This document shows positions 1 through 8,563 of a stretch of DNA of 64,000 bases, piece after piece. This DNA comes from Streptomyces poonensis. GTDB lineage: Bacteria > Actinomycetota > Actinomycetes > Streptomycetales > Streptomycetaceae. The stretch's first letter is position 1, and every line of letters starts with the position of its first letter. The notes below the pieces were generated by a model, which searched no databases, was not told the DNA's origin, and was given only the letters and a program-made list of their open reading frames with translations. The stretch covers positions 362,554 through 426,553 of the forward strand of contig NZ_BMVW01000005.1 of the NCBI RefSeq assembly GCF_014650915.1. The letters are read 5' to 3'. The position numbers were made by a program, and so were the translations under genes.

Positions 1-490
1 CGGCACGATCGAGGACCACGAGCTGTCGATCGCCGCCTCCCGCTACACCCCCGTGAACTCCGGCCTCATCCCCACCGGTGAGCTGGCGAAGGTCGCGGGC
101 ACCCCCTTCGACTTCCGCCGCGCCAAGACGGTCGGCGAGGACATCCGCGTCGCCCACCAGCAGCTGCTGTACGGGCAGGGCTACGACCACAACTGGGTGC
201 TCGACAAGGGCATCACATCCCGTCCCGAGCACGCCGCGACGCTGCGCGACCCGCGGTCCGGTCGTACGCTGCGCATCGCCACGAACGAGCCCGGCCTGCA
301 GTTCTACTCCGGCAACTTCCAGGACGGCACCCTGGTCGGCTCCGGCGGCCGCGTCTACCGGCAGGGCGACGCCCTCTGCCTGGAGACGCAGCACTTCCCC
401 GACTCGCCGAACCAGCCGTCGTTCCCGTCGACGGTGCTGCGGCCGGGTCAGACGTACCGGACGACGACGGTGCACTCGTTCGACGCCTGA
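1..490 (+). CDS. galM: Aldose 1-epimerase (galactose mutarotase), C-terminal part
   Basis: Only the last ~163 codons are in the window; the open frame runs in from base 2 and stops at 488-490. The product interconverts alpha and beta anomers of aldoses such as galactose and, in this locus, possibly arabinose. The family signature is clear: a YDHNW block, then NEPGLQFYSGNF, then LETQHFPDSPN, whose glutamate corresponds to the catalytic base of GalM proteins. The C-terminus is complete. The start, a possible signal peptide and the catalytic histidine region lie outside the window, so cytoplasmic versus secreted location cannot be judged. A hairpin follows 73 bases downstream. Confidence 0.93.
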   Translation, partial: GTIEDHELSIAASRYTPVNSGLIPTGELAKVAGTPFDFRRAKTVGEDIRVAHQQLLYGQGYDHNWVLDKGITSRPEHAATLRDPRSGRTLRIATNEPGLQFYSGNFQDGTLVGSGGRVYRQGDALCLETQHFPDSPNQPSFPSTVLRPGQTYRTTTVHSFDA

Positions 491-562
491 CAGCACCATC
501 ACGCCGGACACGTTTTCTTCACAACAGTTGAACGGCGTCACGTCGGCCTCCGTATGCAAGGG

Positions 563-588
563 CGGCCCGTGCTCCCCCGCACGGGCCG
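563..588 (+). terminator. Hairpin after the epimerase gene
   Basis: Perfect 9-bp stem (CGGCCCGTG/CACGGGCCG) with an 8-base loop, between the epimerase stop and the aminotransferase ribosome-binding site. No U-run follows, as is usual for Streptomyces. A second GC-rich dyad lies just downstream at about 600-627. Confidence 0.55.
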
Positions 589-642
589 TCCAGGCACGAC
601 GGGCCCGGTTCCCCCCACCGGGTCCGCCCACACGGAGGTCCC

Positions 643-2214
643 ATGGCCGGCAACGTCACCTCGCTGTTCCGCGGCACCGCAGCGCACAGCCCGTCGATGG
701 CGGCGCTGACGCGCGAGGGGGGCGAGGGCGCCGGGCCGGTCGACTTCTGCATCCCGTGCAACCCGTACTTCCCCACCCCGGCCATGTTCGACGAGCTGGC
801 CGGCCGGCTGCGCGAGATCATCACGTACTACCCGAGCAGCGCCGACACGATCACGGCCGAGCTCTGCAACCTCCTCCAGCTGCCGCCGCAGTGCGTGGCG
901 ATGGGCAACGGCTCGACCGAGCTGATCACCTGGATCGACCATCTCCTCGTCCGGGAGTCCCTCGCCGTCGCCGTCCCCACCTTCGGCCGCTGGACCGACC
1001 AGCCGATGGAGACCGGCAAGCGCGTCGACATGTTCCCGCTCCAGGAGTCCAGCGGCTTCGCCCTGGACCTCGCGCAGTACGCCGAGTTCATCCGCGCCCG
1101 CGGCACCCGCGTCGCCGTGCTCTGCAACCCGAACAACCCCGACGGCGGCTTTCTGCACCGGCACGCGGTGGTGCAGTTCATGGACGCGATGGCCGACCTG
1201 GACCTGGTCGTCGTCGACGAGTCGTTCCTGGAGTTCGCCGACGCCGAGGCCGAGCCGAGCGTCGTCAAGGAGGCGGTGATGCGCCCCAACGTCATCGTGC
1301 TGCGCAGCCTCGGCAAGAACTTCGGCCTGCACGGCATACGGTTCGGTTACCTGGTGGCGAACCCCGCGCTCGCCGGGAAGATCCGCTCGATGCTGCCGAA
1401 GTGGAACCTCAACTCCTTCGCGGAGACCGTGGTGTTCATGCTCAAGGAACACGGCGCCGAGTACCTGGAGAGCCTGCACCAGGTGCGCCGGGACCGCCTC
1501 GACATGGCCCGCCGGCTCTCCGCGCTGCCCGGTCTGACGGTCTACCCGTCCCAGGGCAACTTCCTCTTCGTGCGCCTGCCCGTGGGCGCCGAGGGCACGG
1601 TGGTCCGCGACCGGCTGCTCACCGAGCACCGCGTCCTGGTCCGCGAGTGCGGCAACAAGATCGGCTCGTCCAGTCGCTTCCTGCGGCTCGTCGTCCGGCC
1701 CGAGGTGGACGTGCGACGCCTGGTGTCCGGCCTGGAGTCGGTGCTGTACGGGACCGGGAGGGGAGCCGTCGTACCCGAGCCTGCCACCGGGACCGGCTAC
1801 AGCTCGGGTACGGCGGCCGTGGACCGGCTGATGAGCGGGACGAACGGCGCGGGCGCCCAGGGCCTCGCCGCGCAGGCCGCGTCACTGCCGGCACCCGGGC
1901 CCCTGCCGTCGGTGCCCATGCCCGCGCCCGTACCCGCGCCACCCGTACCCGCGCCACCCGTACCCGCGCCACCCGTACCCGCGCCGCCGGTGCCCGTGCC
2001 CGCGCCTGTCGCCGTACCCGCGGCCGCGATGCCGGGCATGTCACCCGCCGCGGCCGCCGGCCTCACCCCGGCCGCCCAGACGGGCATGCCCGGCATGGCC
2101 GCCGCGGCCGCGAACCGCCGCGCGACGGGAGCCGCCCAGGGCCTCACGGCCGCCCAGGTCCGCGGCCGCACCCAGCCGGAGCCGGTGGGGTGGCCGCAGG
2201 CCGGGTCGCTATGA
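643..2214 (+). CDS. PLP-dependent class I/II aminotransferase with Pro/Ala-rich tail
   Basis: Fold-type I aminotransferase related to histidinol-phosphate aminotransferase and threonine-phosphate decarboxylase. Residues ~1-380 form the enzyme: CNPNNPDGG near residue 161, a VVVDESF strand, and the PLP-binding lysine K225 in SLGKNFGLHG. The ATG at 643 has GGAGG five bases upstream. Residues ~390-523 are an extra tail very rich in Pro, Ala, Val and Met, including four exact PVPAP-type pentads, and are not part of the enzyme fold. The protein is therefore about 150 residues longer than the family norm. The substrate cannot be told from sequence, and no histidine-biosynthesis genes are nearby. Confidence 0.85.
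   Translation: MAGNVTSLFRGTAAHSPSMAALTREGGEGAGPVDFCIPCNPYFPTPAMFDELAGRLREIITYYPSSADTITAELCNLLQLPPQCVAMGNGSTELITWIDHLLVRESLAVAVPTFGRWTDQPMETGKRVDMFPLQESSGFALDLAQYAEFIRARGTRVAVLCNPNNPDGGFLHRHAVVQFMDAMADLDLVVVDESFLEFADAEAEPSVVKEAVMRPNVIVLRSLGKNFGLHGIRFGYLVANPALAGKIRSMLPKWNLNSFAETVVFMLKEHGAEYLESLHQVRRDRLDMARRLSALPGLTVYPSQGNFLFVRLPVGAEGTVVRDRLLTEHRVLVRECGNKIGSSSRFLRLVVRPEVDVRRLVSGLESVLYGTGRGAVVPEPATGTGYSSGTAAVDRLMSGTNGAGAQGLAAQAASLPAPGPLPSVPMPAPVPAPPVPAPPVPAPPVPAPPVPVPAPVAVPAAAMPGMSPAAAAGLTPAAQTGMPGMAAAAANRRATGAAQGLTAAQVRGRTQPEPVGWPQAGSL
1927..1986 (+). repeat. 15-bp in-frame tandem repeat, four copies
   Basis: Four consecutive 15-bp units (CCCGTACCCGCGCCA, the last differing in its final base) encode the pentads in the tail of the aminotransferase. 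Looser Pro-Val-Ala repeats continue to about 2010. Confidence 0.9.
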
Positions 2215-2235
2215 GGGGGAGTTTCGCGGTAGCCG

Positions 2236-3672
2236 TCACACGGCCCGCAGCGCCCACTGCTGACACGCGTTGTTCAGCCACGACCACTGCCGTACGTCGG
2301 TCCCGTCGGCCGTGCCGCAGTCCGCGACGTCCGCGACCTTCCCCGTCGCCTGGTTGACGATCCGCACGTATCCGCTGTCCGTCGCCACGAACCGGAACCG
2401 CTGGCACGTGTTGTTCAGCCACGACCACTGCCGCAGATCCGCACCGTCCGCCGCCGAACAGTCGGCGGTGTCCAGCACCTTGCCCGTGGCCACGTTCACC
2501 AGCCGGTGCGTGTCGTCGCCTAGGTCCTCCAGACGCCACCGCTGGGGGTTCGCGCCGTTGCAGGCCCACTGCCGGACGTTCGTCCCGTCCGCGGTCGCCC
2601 CGTTCTCGACGTCCAGGCACTTCCCGCTGTTGCGGTTGACGACCGTGTACGTGGTGGACGCGGTGGACGGCTCCCCCGAGGGACCGTTCTGGGCCGCGCC
2701 CAACCGCACCGGCATACCGAAGTTCGGCGTGCCGTCCGAGTTCCAGCTGAACTTCTGGGCGCGTGTGGTGCGCCCGTTGTCGCAGCCGTCACTCGCGCTG
2801 TCGTTGGCGTGGTACACGATCCAGCTCTCACTGCCGTCCGGCGAGGTGAAGAAGCCGTTGTGCCCGGGCCCGTAGACGCCGTTCGCGTCACTGCGCTGGA
2901 AGACGGGCGTGGACTTCTTCGTCCAGGAGGAGGCGGAGAGCGGGTTGGAGCCGGTGAGCTCCAGCTGCCCGAGCTTGTAGTCCGGGGTCCAGCACCCGCT
3001 CGCCGAGTAGATCAGGAACGTCCGGCCGTTCCGCTGGAGCACCTCCGCGCCCTCGTTGACGGTCCCGCCCTGCCGCTCCCAGTCGTACGTCGGCGTGGAG
3101 ATCGTCGAGAAGGACCCACTGACCGTGTACGGGTTGGACATCGGCGCGATGACGAGGTTCTGCGTCCCGCCGCCGCTCGCGCTGCCCAGCAGGTACAGGC
3201 GCCCGCCCACGTTCAGCACGCTCGCGTCCAGCATCCAGGAACTGTTGAGCGTGGACTTGAAGGTGTACGGGCCCATGGGGTCGGAGCCCGCGCTCTCCAG
3301 GACGTGGCTGCGCTGGGTGGGGTTGTAGTCGGAGACGTTCTGCCCGGCCGTGAAGTACAGGTACCAGCGGCCGTTCAGGAAGTGCAGCTCGGGCGCCCAG
3401 ATGTTGCAGCACCGCGAGGCCGCGTCACCCTTCCACACCTGCACGCTGGGTGCGGTGGCGAGCCCGGCCAGCGTGGTCGACTTGCGCATGGTGATGACGT
3501 CGGTCCAGCTCGTCGTCACCATGTAGTAGCTGCCGTCGTGGTACGAGATCCAGGGGTCGGCGCCCTTCACCGACTTGACCGGGTTCGTGAACGAGGCCGC
3601 GCTCGCGGACGGCTGGCCCAGGGAGAGGGCGAGGAGCAGCGCGGCCAGCAGGGTCAGTACGCGACGGGCCAT
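2236..3672 (-). CDS. Secreted GH43 glycosidase with C-terminal ricin-type (CBM13) lectin domain
   Basis: 478 residues. Residues 1-~26 are a signal peptide (MARR, a long hydrophobic run, ASAA). Residues ~30-330 are a five-bladed GH43 propeller: GADPW supplies the likely base Asp, LDASVLN the pKa-modulating Asp and NEGAEVL the acid Glu. Residues ~345-478 are a beta-trefoil with three degenerate QxW repeats (NPQRW, TCQRF, ACQQW), a xylan- or galactose-binding CBM13 module. Likely substrate is an arabinose- or xylose-containing polysaccharide. The chosen ATG overlaps the end of the upstream arabinanase gene by 19 bases, so the two are cotranscribed. Upstream open frame beyond the ATG lacks this signal-peptide start and belongs to the neighbouring gene in another frame. 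Confidence 0.9.
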   Translation of the reverse strand: MARRVLTLLAALLLALSLGQPSASAASFTNPVKSVKGADPWISYHDGSYYMVTTSWTDVITMRKSTTLAGLATAPSVQVWKGDAASRCCNIWAPELHFLNGRWYLYFTAGQNVSDYNPTQRSHVLESAGSDPMGPYTFKSTLNSSWMLDASVLNVGGRLYLLGSASGGGTQNLVIAPMSNPYTVSGSFSTISTPTYDWERQGGTVNEGAEVLQRNGRTFLIYSASGCWTPDYKLGQLELTGSNPLSASSWTKKSTPVFQRSDANGVYGPGHNGFFTSPDGSESWIVYHANDSASDGCDNGRTTRAQKFSWNSDGTPNFGMPVRLGAAQNGPSGEPSTASTTYTVVNRNSGKCLDVENGATADGTNVRQWACNGANPQRWRLEDLGDDTHRLVNVATGKVLDTADCSAADGADLRQWSWLNNTCQRFRFVATDSGYVRIVNQATGKVADVADCGTADGTDVRQWSWLNNACQQWALRAV

Positions 3673-4673
3673 CCGCTGCTCCAGTTCAGGAGGTTGACAC
3701 CGAGCTTGGGCGTGCCGTTGTCGTTGCCGTCGTAGTAGTGGTAGACGATCAGGTCGCCGTCGACGTCCTTGAGGATCGACTGGCCGCCGGGACCGATGAC
3801 CCTGCCGTGGGACTCCAGCACCGGGGTGCCGCCGTTGTCGGTCATCGCGACACCGTTCTTGTCGTGGTACGGCCCGGTGACGGAGGTGGCGCGGCCGACC
3901 TTGACCTTGTACGTGGAGCTGGTGCCGGCGCAGCAGGTGTCGTACGAGGCGAAGAGGTAGTAGTAGCCGTTGCGCTTGACGATGTAGGGGGCCTCCACCG
4001 CCTTGGTGCCGGTCGGGCGGGACGCCAGCGAGTAGCGCGTGGTGTTGGACGAGAGCTGCTTGCCGGTGGACGGGTTGATCTGGATCATCTTGATCCCGCT
4101 CCACCAGCTGCCGAAGGACAGCCACCACTTGCCGTCGTCGTCGACGAAGAGGTTCGGGTCGATGGCGTTGTAGTCGGTGGACGAGCTGGAGGTGTACACG
4201 ACGCCGTAGTCCGTCCAGCTCCCCGGCTGCCCGGTCGTCGAACCGGCCAGCCCGATGGCCGACTTCTGCGAGCCGAACGACGACACGGAGTAGTACATGA
4301 GGTACTTGCCGCCGTGGTACGAGATGTCCGGCGCCCAGGCCTCCGGCACGGACGAGTACGTCGACCACCAGCTCGGCCGCGTCGAGAAGGCGTCCGCGCC
4401 CGCGCTGAACGCGATCCGGTTGGTGGACGACTTGCTCGAGATACCGCCGCCGGTGGCGTACAGCAGGTACTGGCCGGAGGAGGTGCGGATCATCGTGGGG
4501 TCGTGGACGACCGTCGATCCGGTGACGGTACCGGGGTTCGGGTACGCGCTCGCCGTACCGGGGACGAGGGCGAGCAGAACGGCCGCGGGGACGGCGAGGA
4601 GAGCGGTTCTCCGGGACGAGCGGGATGAGCGGGGCCCGCGGGACGTGCGGGAGGTGAGGGATGTGCGGCTCAC
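3654..4673 (-). CDS. Secreted GH43 endo-1,5-alpha-L-arabinanase
   Basis: 339 residues, GTG start with AGGAGG six bases upstream (4680-4685). The N-terminus is Ser/Arg-rich, followed by a hydrophobic stretch ending TASA, consistent with export. The GH43 catalytic triad is visible: HDPTMIR (base), AIDPNLF (modulator) and VEAPYIVK (acid). FASYDTCCAG is a conserved block shared with the second arabinanase at 8562-9530. It hydrolyses the alpha-1,5-arabinan backbone outside the cell. It is the first gene of a two-gene operon with the GH43-CBM13 enzyme, and a palindromic LacI-type site lies in its leader. Confidence 0.93.
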   Translation of the reverse strand: MSRTSLTSRTSRGPRSSRSSRRTALLAVPAAVLLALVPGTASAYPNPGTVTGSTVVHDPTMIRTSSGQYLLYATGGGISSKSSTNRIAFSAGADAFSTRPSWWSTYSSVPEAWAPDISYHGGKYLMYYSVSSFGSQKSAIGLAGSTTGQPGSWTDYGVVYTSSSSTDYNAIDPNLFVDDDGKWWLSFGSWWSGIKMIQINPSTGKQLSSNTTRYSLASRPTGTKAVEAPYIVKRNGYYYLFASYDTCCAGTSSTYKVKVGRATSVTGPYHDKNGVAMTDNGGTPVLESHGRVIGPGGQSILKDVDGDLIVYHYYDGNDNGTPKLGVNLLNWSSGWPVAY

Positions 4674-4764
4674 GCGGAACCTCCTGGGGAGGATGGGGAG
4701 TTCGTCCGGGATATCGAACGGTGGCCGTTCTGTCGGACGTTTGCGTGCCCCGCAACGTAGAGTC

Positions 4765-4774
4765 GAAGCGCTTC
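4765..4774. promoter_or_regulatory. Palindromic LacI-family-like operator upstream of the arabinanase operon
   Basis: Perfect 10-bp palindrome GAAGCGCTTC, about 90 bases upstream of the arabinanase GTG. Its AGCGCT core is the type bound by LacI-family sugar repressors in Streptomyces. No LacI-type regulator is in the window, so the assignment is by motif only. Confidence 0.5.
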
Positions 4775-4970
4775 CGCGTCAACGCTTCTCACATACGTAA
4801 CTCCGCGCCCTGTCCGTCGACTTCACCCCGATCACCACCTTGACCACCACACCGGGCAACAACCGCCCGGAAGGATTCGTTCAGTGATCGCGATCGCACA
4901 ATTCCGGCCTTACTTCATCCCCACGCGATCCTTCGGTTACGGATCGGCCGGACCCGGATAGCGTGGATAT

Positions 4971-5381
4971 ATGCGGCTGAGCGGCCTAGAGGGTCCCGAA
5001 ACGGTCTTGTTGAAACGGCACTTCACCGAAGCGAACGTGTCCGTCCTGCGCGCCATGGTCGAGGACAGGGCTGCCGCCGAGGGACTGGCCGGAGTGCGTC
5101 TGGGCGAGTTCACCCTGGCCATCAGCGAGATCGCCGACAACGCGATCGAGCACGCGGGCGGCCGCGGCCATCTGGAGCTGCGGCGCCGGGCGGACGAGCT
5201 GGAGTGCCGGATCACCGACAACGGCCCCGGCTTCACGCCCGCGATCCCCGAACTCCTCCCCGGCCTCGACGACAGCCGCTCCGGCCGCGGTCTCTGGCTC
5301 GCCCATCTGGTCACCGACCGGCTCACCATCGCGGCGGGCACGTCGGGAGCCGCGGTGACCCTGGCGATGCGCCTGCACTGA
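4971..5381 (+). CDS. ATP-binding anti-sigma regulatory protein (HATPase, RsbW-like)
   Basis: 136 residues forming a stand-alone GHKL ATPase domain of the SpoIIAB/RsbW kind. The N-box is in LAISEIADNAIEHAGG and the G1 box is ITDNGPGF; GRGLWLAHLV forms the later ATP-lid part. Such proteins act in the cytoplasm as anti-sigma factors or as kinases of anti-anti-sigma factors. No partner sigma or STAS gene lies beside it. It is transcribed divergently from the arabinanase operon and converges on the TauE gene with an 18-base gap. Confidence 0.85.
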   Translation: MRLSGLEGPETVLLKRHFTEANVSVLRAMVEDRAAAEGLAGVRLGEFTLAISEIADNAIEHAGGRGHLELRRRADELECRITDNGPGFTPAIPELLPGLDDSRSGRGLWLAHLVTDRLTIAAGTSGAAVTLAMRLH

Positions 5382-5399
5382 GCGGTCCCCGACCGGTGC

Positions 5400-6308
5400 T
5401 CAGACCGCCGCGGGCTGCGGCTCCTCGGCCGCCGGCCGCTCCGCCTTCTCCCTGAGGTGGGCCCGGATCGAGTACGTGAGCGCGGCGGCCCACAGCGCGC
5501 ACAGCAGGACGTACACGGCCGTGGTGAGCGCGCCCGGCGCGTCGATCCAGTCGCTGCCGAGCAGCGTACGGACGTTGGTGAGGACGATGACGCCGCCGAC
5601 CGCCGAGCCGAGGACGCGCGGCGGGACCAGCCGCACCAGCCAGGCCGCGACCGGCGCCGCGATCATCCCGCCCAGCAGGAAGGCCAGCACCCACACGAAG
5701 TCGATGCCCTGCGAGCCGAGCGAGAACAGGAAGCCGAGGCCGGCGGCGATCGCGACCAGGAACTCGCTGGTGTCGATCGACCCGATCACCTTGCGCGGCT
5801 CCATCCGCCCGCTGGCCAGCAGCGCGGGCGTACCGACCGGCCCCCAGCCGCCCCCGCCGGTCGCGTCCAGGAACCCGGCGACCAGCCCGAGCGGCGACAG
5901 GAACCGTTTCCGCAGCGGCTTGCCCACCTTGTCCTTCGGCAGCCCGCGCAGGGTGAAGCGGGACATGACGTACACGCCGAGGCCGAGCAGGATCAGCGAC
6001 ATCACCGGCTCGGCGACCGCCGTGGAGAGGTTCGACAGCACGGTCGCGCCCAGGAAGGCACCGAGCGCACCGGGCACGCCGATCTTCGCGACGACCTTCC
6101 AGTCCACGTTCCCGAAACGCCAGTGCGCCGCGCCCGACATCAGCGTGGTGCCGATCTCGGCGAGGTGGACCGTGGCCGACGCGGCGGCCGGGTTGGTGCC
6201 CATGGCGAGCAGCAGCGTGGTCGAGGTGACGCCATAGGCCATGCCCAGGCTGCCGTCCACCAGCTGGGCACCGAGCCCCGCCAACGCGAGCAGTACCAGC
6301 GTGCGCAT
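5400..6308 (-). CDS. TauE/SafE-family membrane transporter (sulfite/sulfonate exporter type)
   Basis: 302 residues from the ATG at 6308; a TTG directly before it is also in frame. The N-terminal signature GAQLVDGSLGMAYGVTSTTLLL and a second inverted repeat half (FLDATGGGGWGPVGTPALLASG) mark the family. About eight hydrophobic segments are visible. Family members export or import sulfite, sulfoacetate or similar sulfur anions. The Rrf2 regulator lies 105 bases upstream on the same strand, which suggests control by sulfur or redox state. The C-terminus is a short charged tail. Confidence 0.9.
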   Translation of the reverse strand: MRTLVLLALAGLGAQLVDGSLGMAYGVTSTTLLLAMGTNPAAASATVHLAEIGTTLMSGAAHWRFGNVDWKVVAKIGVPGALGAFLGATVLSNLSTAVAEPVMSLILLGLGVYVMSRFTLRGLPKDKVGKPLRKRFLSPLGLVAGFLDATGGGGWGPVGTPALLASGRMEPRKVIGSIDTSEFLVAIAAGLGFLFSLGSQGIDFVWVLAFLLGGMIAAPVAAWLVRLVPPRVLGSAVGGVIVLTNVRTLLGSDWIDAPGALTTAVYVLLCALWAAALTYSIRAHLREKAERPAAEEPQPAAV

Positions 6309-6416
6309 CAATCCGTCCCGTCTTCCCTGGTTTTCCGACCGGATCAGTAGGAATTCGCCGGGGCCGACGTTAAGGGCTGAAGCTGTGGAGCAGCTGAGAG
6401 CGTTGACGCGAGCGCG

Positions 6417-6875
6417 TCAGGGGTTCTCCCATGACGCCGGTTCCGCCGCCAGGTCCCGTACGGGCCCGGGAAGGGCGTCCGCCGCGATGTCCGCGAGCGT
6501 GACGCCCTCCAGGATCCGCCGCACATTGGCCCGCACCGCGATCCACAGCGGCAGCAGCGGCGCGGCGGGACCGGTGTACGTGAGCTGGGTGGGCCGCTCA
6601 CCGCGGACGGACACGATCGGCCCGTCCACGGCGCGGATGACGTCGGCGACGGTGATGCCGTCGGCGGGCCGGGCCAGCCGGTAGCCGCCGCTGCCGCCGC
6701 GCCGGCTGCTGACCAGCCCGCCGCGCCGCAGATCGCCGAGGATCCCCTCCAGGAACTTGTGCGGGATGTCCTGGGCCAGGGCGACGGCCTCCGCCTTCAC
6801 CGGGCCGTCGTCCTGCCGCACCGCCAGTTCCAGCATCGCCCGTACCGCGTAGTCCGCCCGTGCCGAGATCCTCAT
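6417..6875 (-). CDS. Rrf2-family transcriptional regulator without cluster cysteines
   Basis: 152 residues. Residues ~1-75 are the winged helix typical of the family (ISARADYAVRAMLELA, then IPHKFLEGILGDLRRGGLVSS). The protein contains no cysteine, so it cannot bind an Fe-S cluster as IscR or NsrR do. This makes it CymR-like, a class that controls sulfur and cysteine metabolism. Its position just upstream of a TauE-type transporter fits such a role, but that is inference. ATG start at 6875; no strong ribosome-binding site is evident. Confidence 0.87.
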   Translation of the reverse strand: MRISARADYAVRAMLELAVRQDDGPVKAEAVALAQDIPHKFLEGILGDLRRGGLVSSRRGGSGGYRLARPADGITVADVIRAVDGPIVSVRGERPTQLTYTGPAAPLLPLWIAVRANVRRILEGVTLADIAADALPGPVRDLAAEPASWENP

Positions 6876-6968
6876 GGGGTCATTGTGGTCCGTGGCGGAC
6901 CGGGGCGGTGAACCGGGCCGTGACCGGGGCGGCGGGCCGGGCCTCGACCGGTCACGGCGGGAGCGCCG

Positions 6969-8480
6969 CTAGCGCAGGCGGATCACGTTCCAGGACAGCG
7001 GCTCCAGTGCGGCCTTCAGCGTGCCGTCCGTCAGGGCCGTGCCCTCGACCGCGTGGGGGGCGACCCGCTCGGGGTCGTCGAGGGTGTTGCGGGCGTCGGG
7101 GTCGGCGTCCGCGAGGGCGCTGTGCTCGACGACCGAGGACAGGCCGAGGCCGTTGAGCGCGACCTCGAGCGGCAGGGTCTCGGTGCGGCTGCGGTTGACC
7201 GCGAAGACGGTCACCGAGCCGTCCTCGGCCCGGACGGCCGTGGCGTGCAGCAGGTCCGCCTCGCCGTACTTCTTCGTCTCGTACGTCGGGGAGTCCACCC
7301 GTACGTCGAGGACCTCGCCGCGCCCGTACTTCGAGGCCTGCGCGAACGGGAAGAAGGTGGTCTGCCGCCAGGCCGGGCCGCCCGGCTCGGTCATGATCGG
7401 GGCGATGACGTTGACGAGCTGGGCGAGGCAGGCGACCGTGACGCGGTCGGCGTGCCGGAGCAGCGCGATCAGGAGGGAGCCGAAGACGACCGCGTCGGTG
7501 ACGCTGTAGCTGTCCTCCAGCAGGCGCGGGGCCTCCGGCCAGTCGAGCGGGTTCTCCTCGGTCTCCTTCTGGTGGGGCAGCAGGTACCAGACGTTCCACT
7601 CGTCGAAGGAGAGGTTGATCTTCTTCTTGGACTTGAGGCGGGCGCCGATGTGGTCGCAGGTGGCGACCACGTTCTCGATGAAGGACTCCATGTCCACCGC
7701 CGAGGCGAGGAAGGAGTCCACGTCGCCGTCGACGGGCTCGTAGTAGGCGTGCAGCGAGATGTAGTCGACGAGGTCGTACGTCTCCTTCAGCACCGTCGCC
7801 TCCCACTCGGCGAAGGTGTCCATGGACTGGCCGGAGGAGCCGCAGGCGACGAGTTCGAGGCCCGGGTCGATCTGGCGCATGGCGCGGGCCGTCTCGGCGG
7901 CGAGGCGGCCGTACTCCTCGGCGGTCTTGTGGCCGGTCTGCCAGGGGCCGTCCATCTCGTTGCCGAGGCACCAGAGCCTGATGCCGAAGGGGTCCTTGTC
8001 GCCGTGCTCGATCCGGAGGTCCGACAGCGCCGTGCCCGCGGGGTGGTTGGCGTACTCCTGCAGCTCCAGGGCCTCCGCCACGCCGCGCGTGCCGAGGTTG
8101 ACCGCCATCATCGGCTCCGCCTGGGGGCCGATCTTCTTCAGGAACGCTATGTACTCGGACAGGCCGAAGCGGTTGGTCTCCGTGGAGCGCCAGGCCAGGT
8201 CCAGGCGGCGGGGGCGGTCCTCGACGGGGCCGACCGAGTCCTCCCACTTGTAGCCGGAGACGAAGTTGCCGCCGGGGTAGCGGATGGCGGTGACGCCGAG
8301 CTCCTTGACCAGGTCCAGCACGTCCTGGCGGAGGCCGGCCTCGTCGGCGGTGGGGTGGTCCGGTTCGAAGATGCCGGTGTAGACGCAGCGGCCGAGGTGT
8401 TCCACGAAGGAACCGAAGAGGCGGGGGTTGACATCGCCGACGGTGAAGGCGGGGTCGAGGGTGAAGCGGGCGGTTCGCAT
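6969..8480 (-). CDS. abfA: GH51 alpha-L-arabinofuranosidase, intracellular
   Basis: 503 residues, the usual size for bacterial GH51, with no signal peptide. It removes terminal arabinofuranosyl units from imported arabino-oligosaccharides. The acid/base is E175 in LWCLGNEMDGPW and the nucleophile E294 in SFDEWNVW; these positions match those of well-studied GH51 enzymes. The N-terminal RLFGSFVEHLGRCVYTG block is also typical. An AAAGG sequence lies 7 bases before the ATG. It lies downstream of the second GH43 gene and the ABC transporter on the same strand, so import and final hydrolysis are probably coordinated. Confidence 0.96.
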   Translation of the reverse strand: MRTARFTLDPAFTVGDVNPRLFGSFVEHLGRCVYTGIFEPDHPTADEAGLRQDVLDLVKELGVTAIRYPGGNFVSGYKWEDSVGPVEDRPRRLDLAWRSTETNRFGLSEYIAFLKKIGPQAEPMMAVNLGTRGVAEALELQEYANHPAGTALSDLRIEHGDKDPFGIRLWCLGNEMDGPWQTGHKTAEEYGRLAAETARAMRQIDPGLELVACGSSGQSMDTFAEWEATVLKETYDLVDYISLHAYYEPVDGDVDSFLASAVDMESFIENVVATCDHIGARLKSKKKINLSFDEWNVWYLLPHQKETEENPLDWPEAPRLLEDSYSVTDAVVFGSLLIALLRHADRVTVACLAQLVNVIAPIMTEPGGPAWRQTTFFPFAQASKYGRGEVLDVRVDSPTYETKKYGEADLLHATAVRAEDGSVTVFAVNRSRTETLPLEVALNGLGLSSVVEHSALADADPDARNTLDDPERVAPHAVEGTALTDGTLKAALEPLSWNVIRLR

Positions 8481-8533
8481 GGGCGCCTTTCGAGGTGGGT
8501 GGTTCTTGTCGTGATCGCGGCTACAGGTGCGTT

Positions 8534-8563
8534 GTGGCTGGTCGCGCAGTTCCCCGCGCCCCT
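8534..8563. repeat. Streptomyces dispersed intergenic repeat
   Basis: This stretch contains the GCGCGGGGAACTGCGCGAC core (minus-strand reading) that I recognise as a short repeat found in many copies between genes in Streptomyces. It runs into the stop codon of the GH43 gene. Function is unknown; possibly 3'-end processing or termination. Confidence 0.55.

Noticed and set aside
5323..5694. A second minus-strand gene overlapping the TauE gene
   Set aside because: It is an alternative frame of the TauE coding sequence with no ribosome-binding site or domain.
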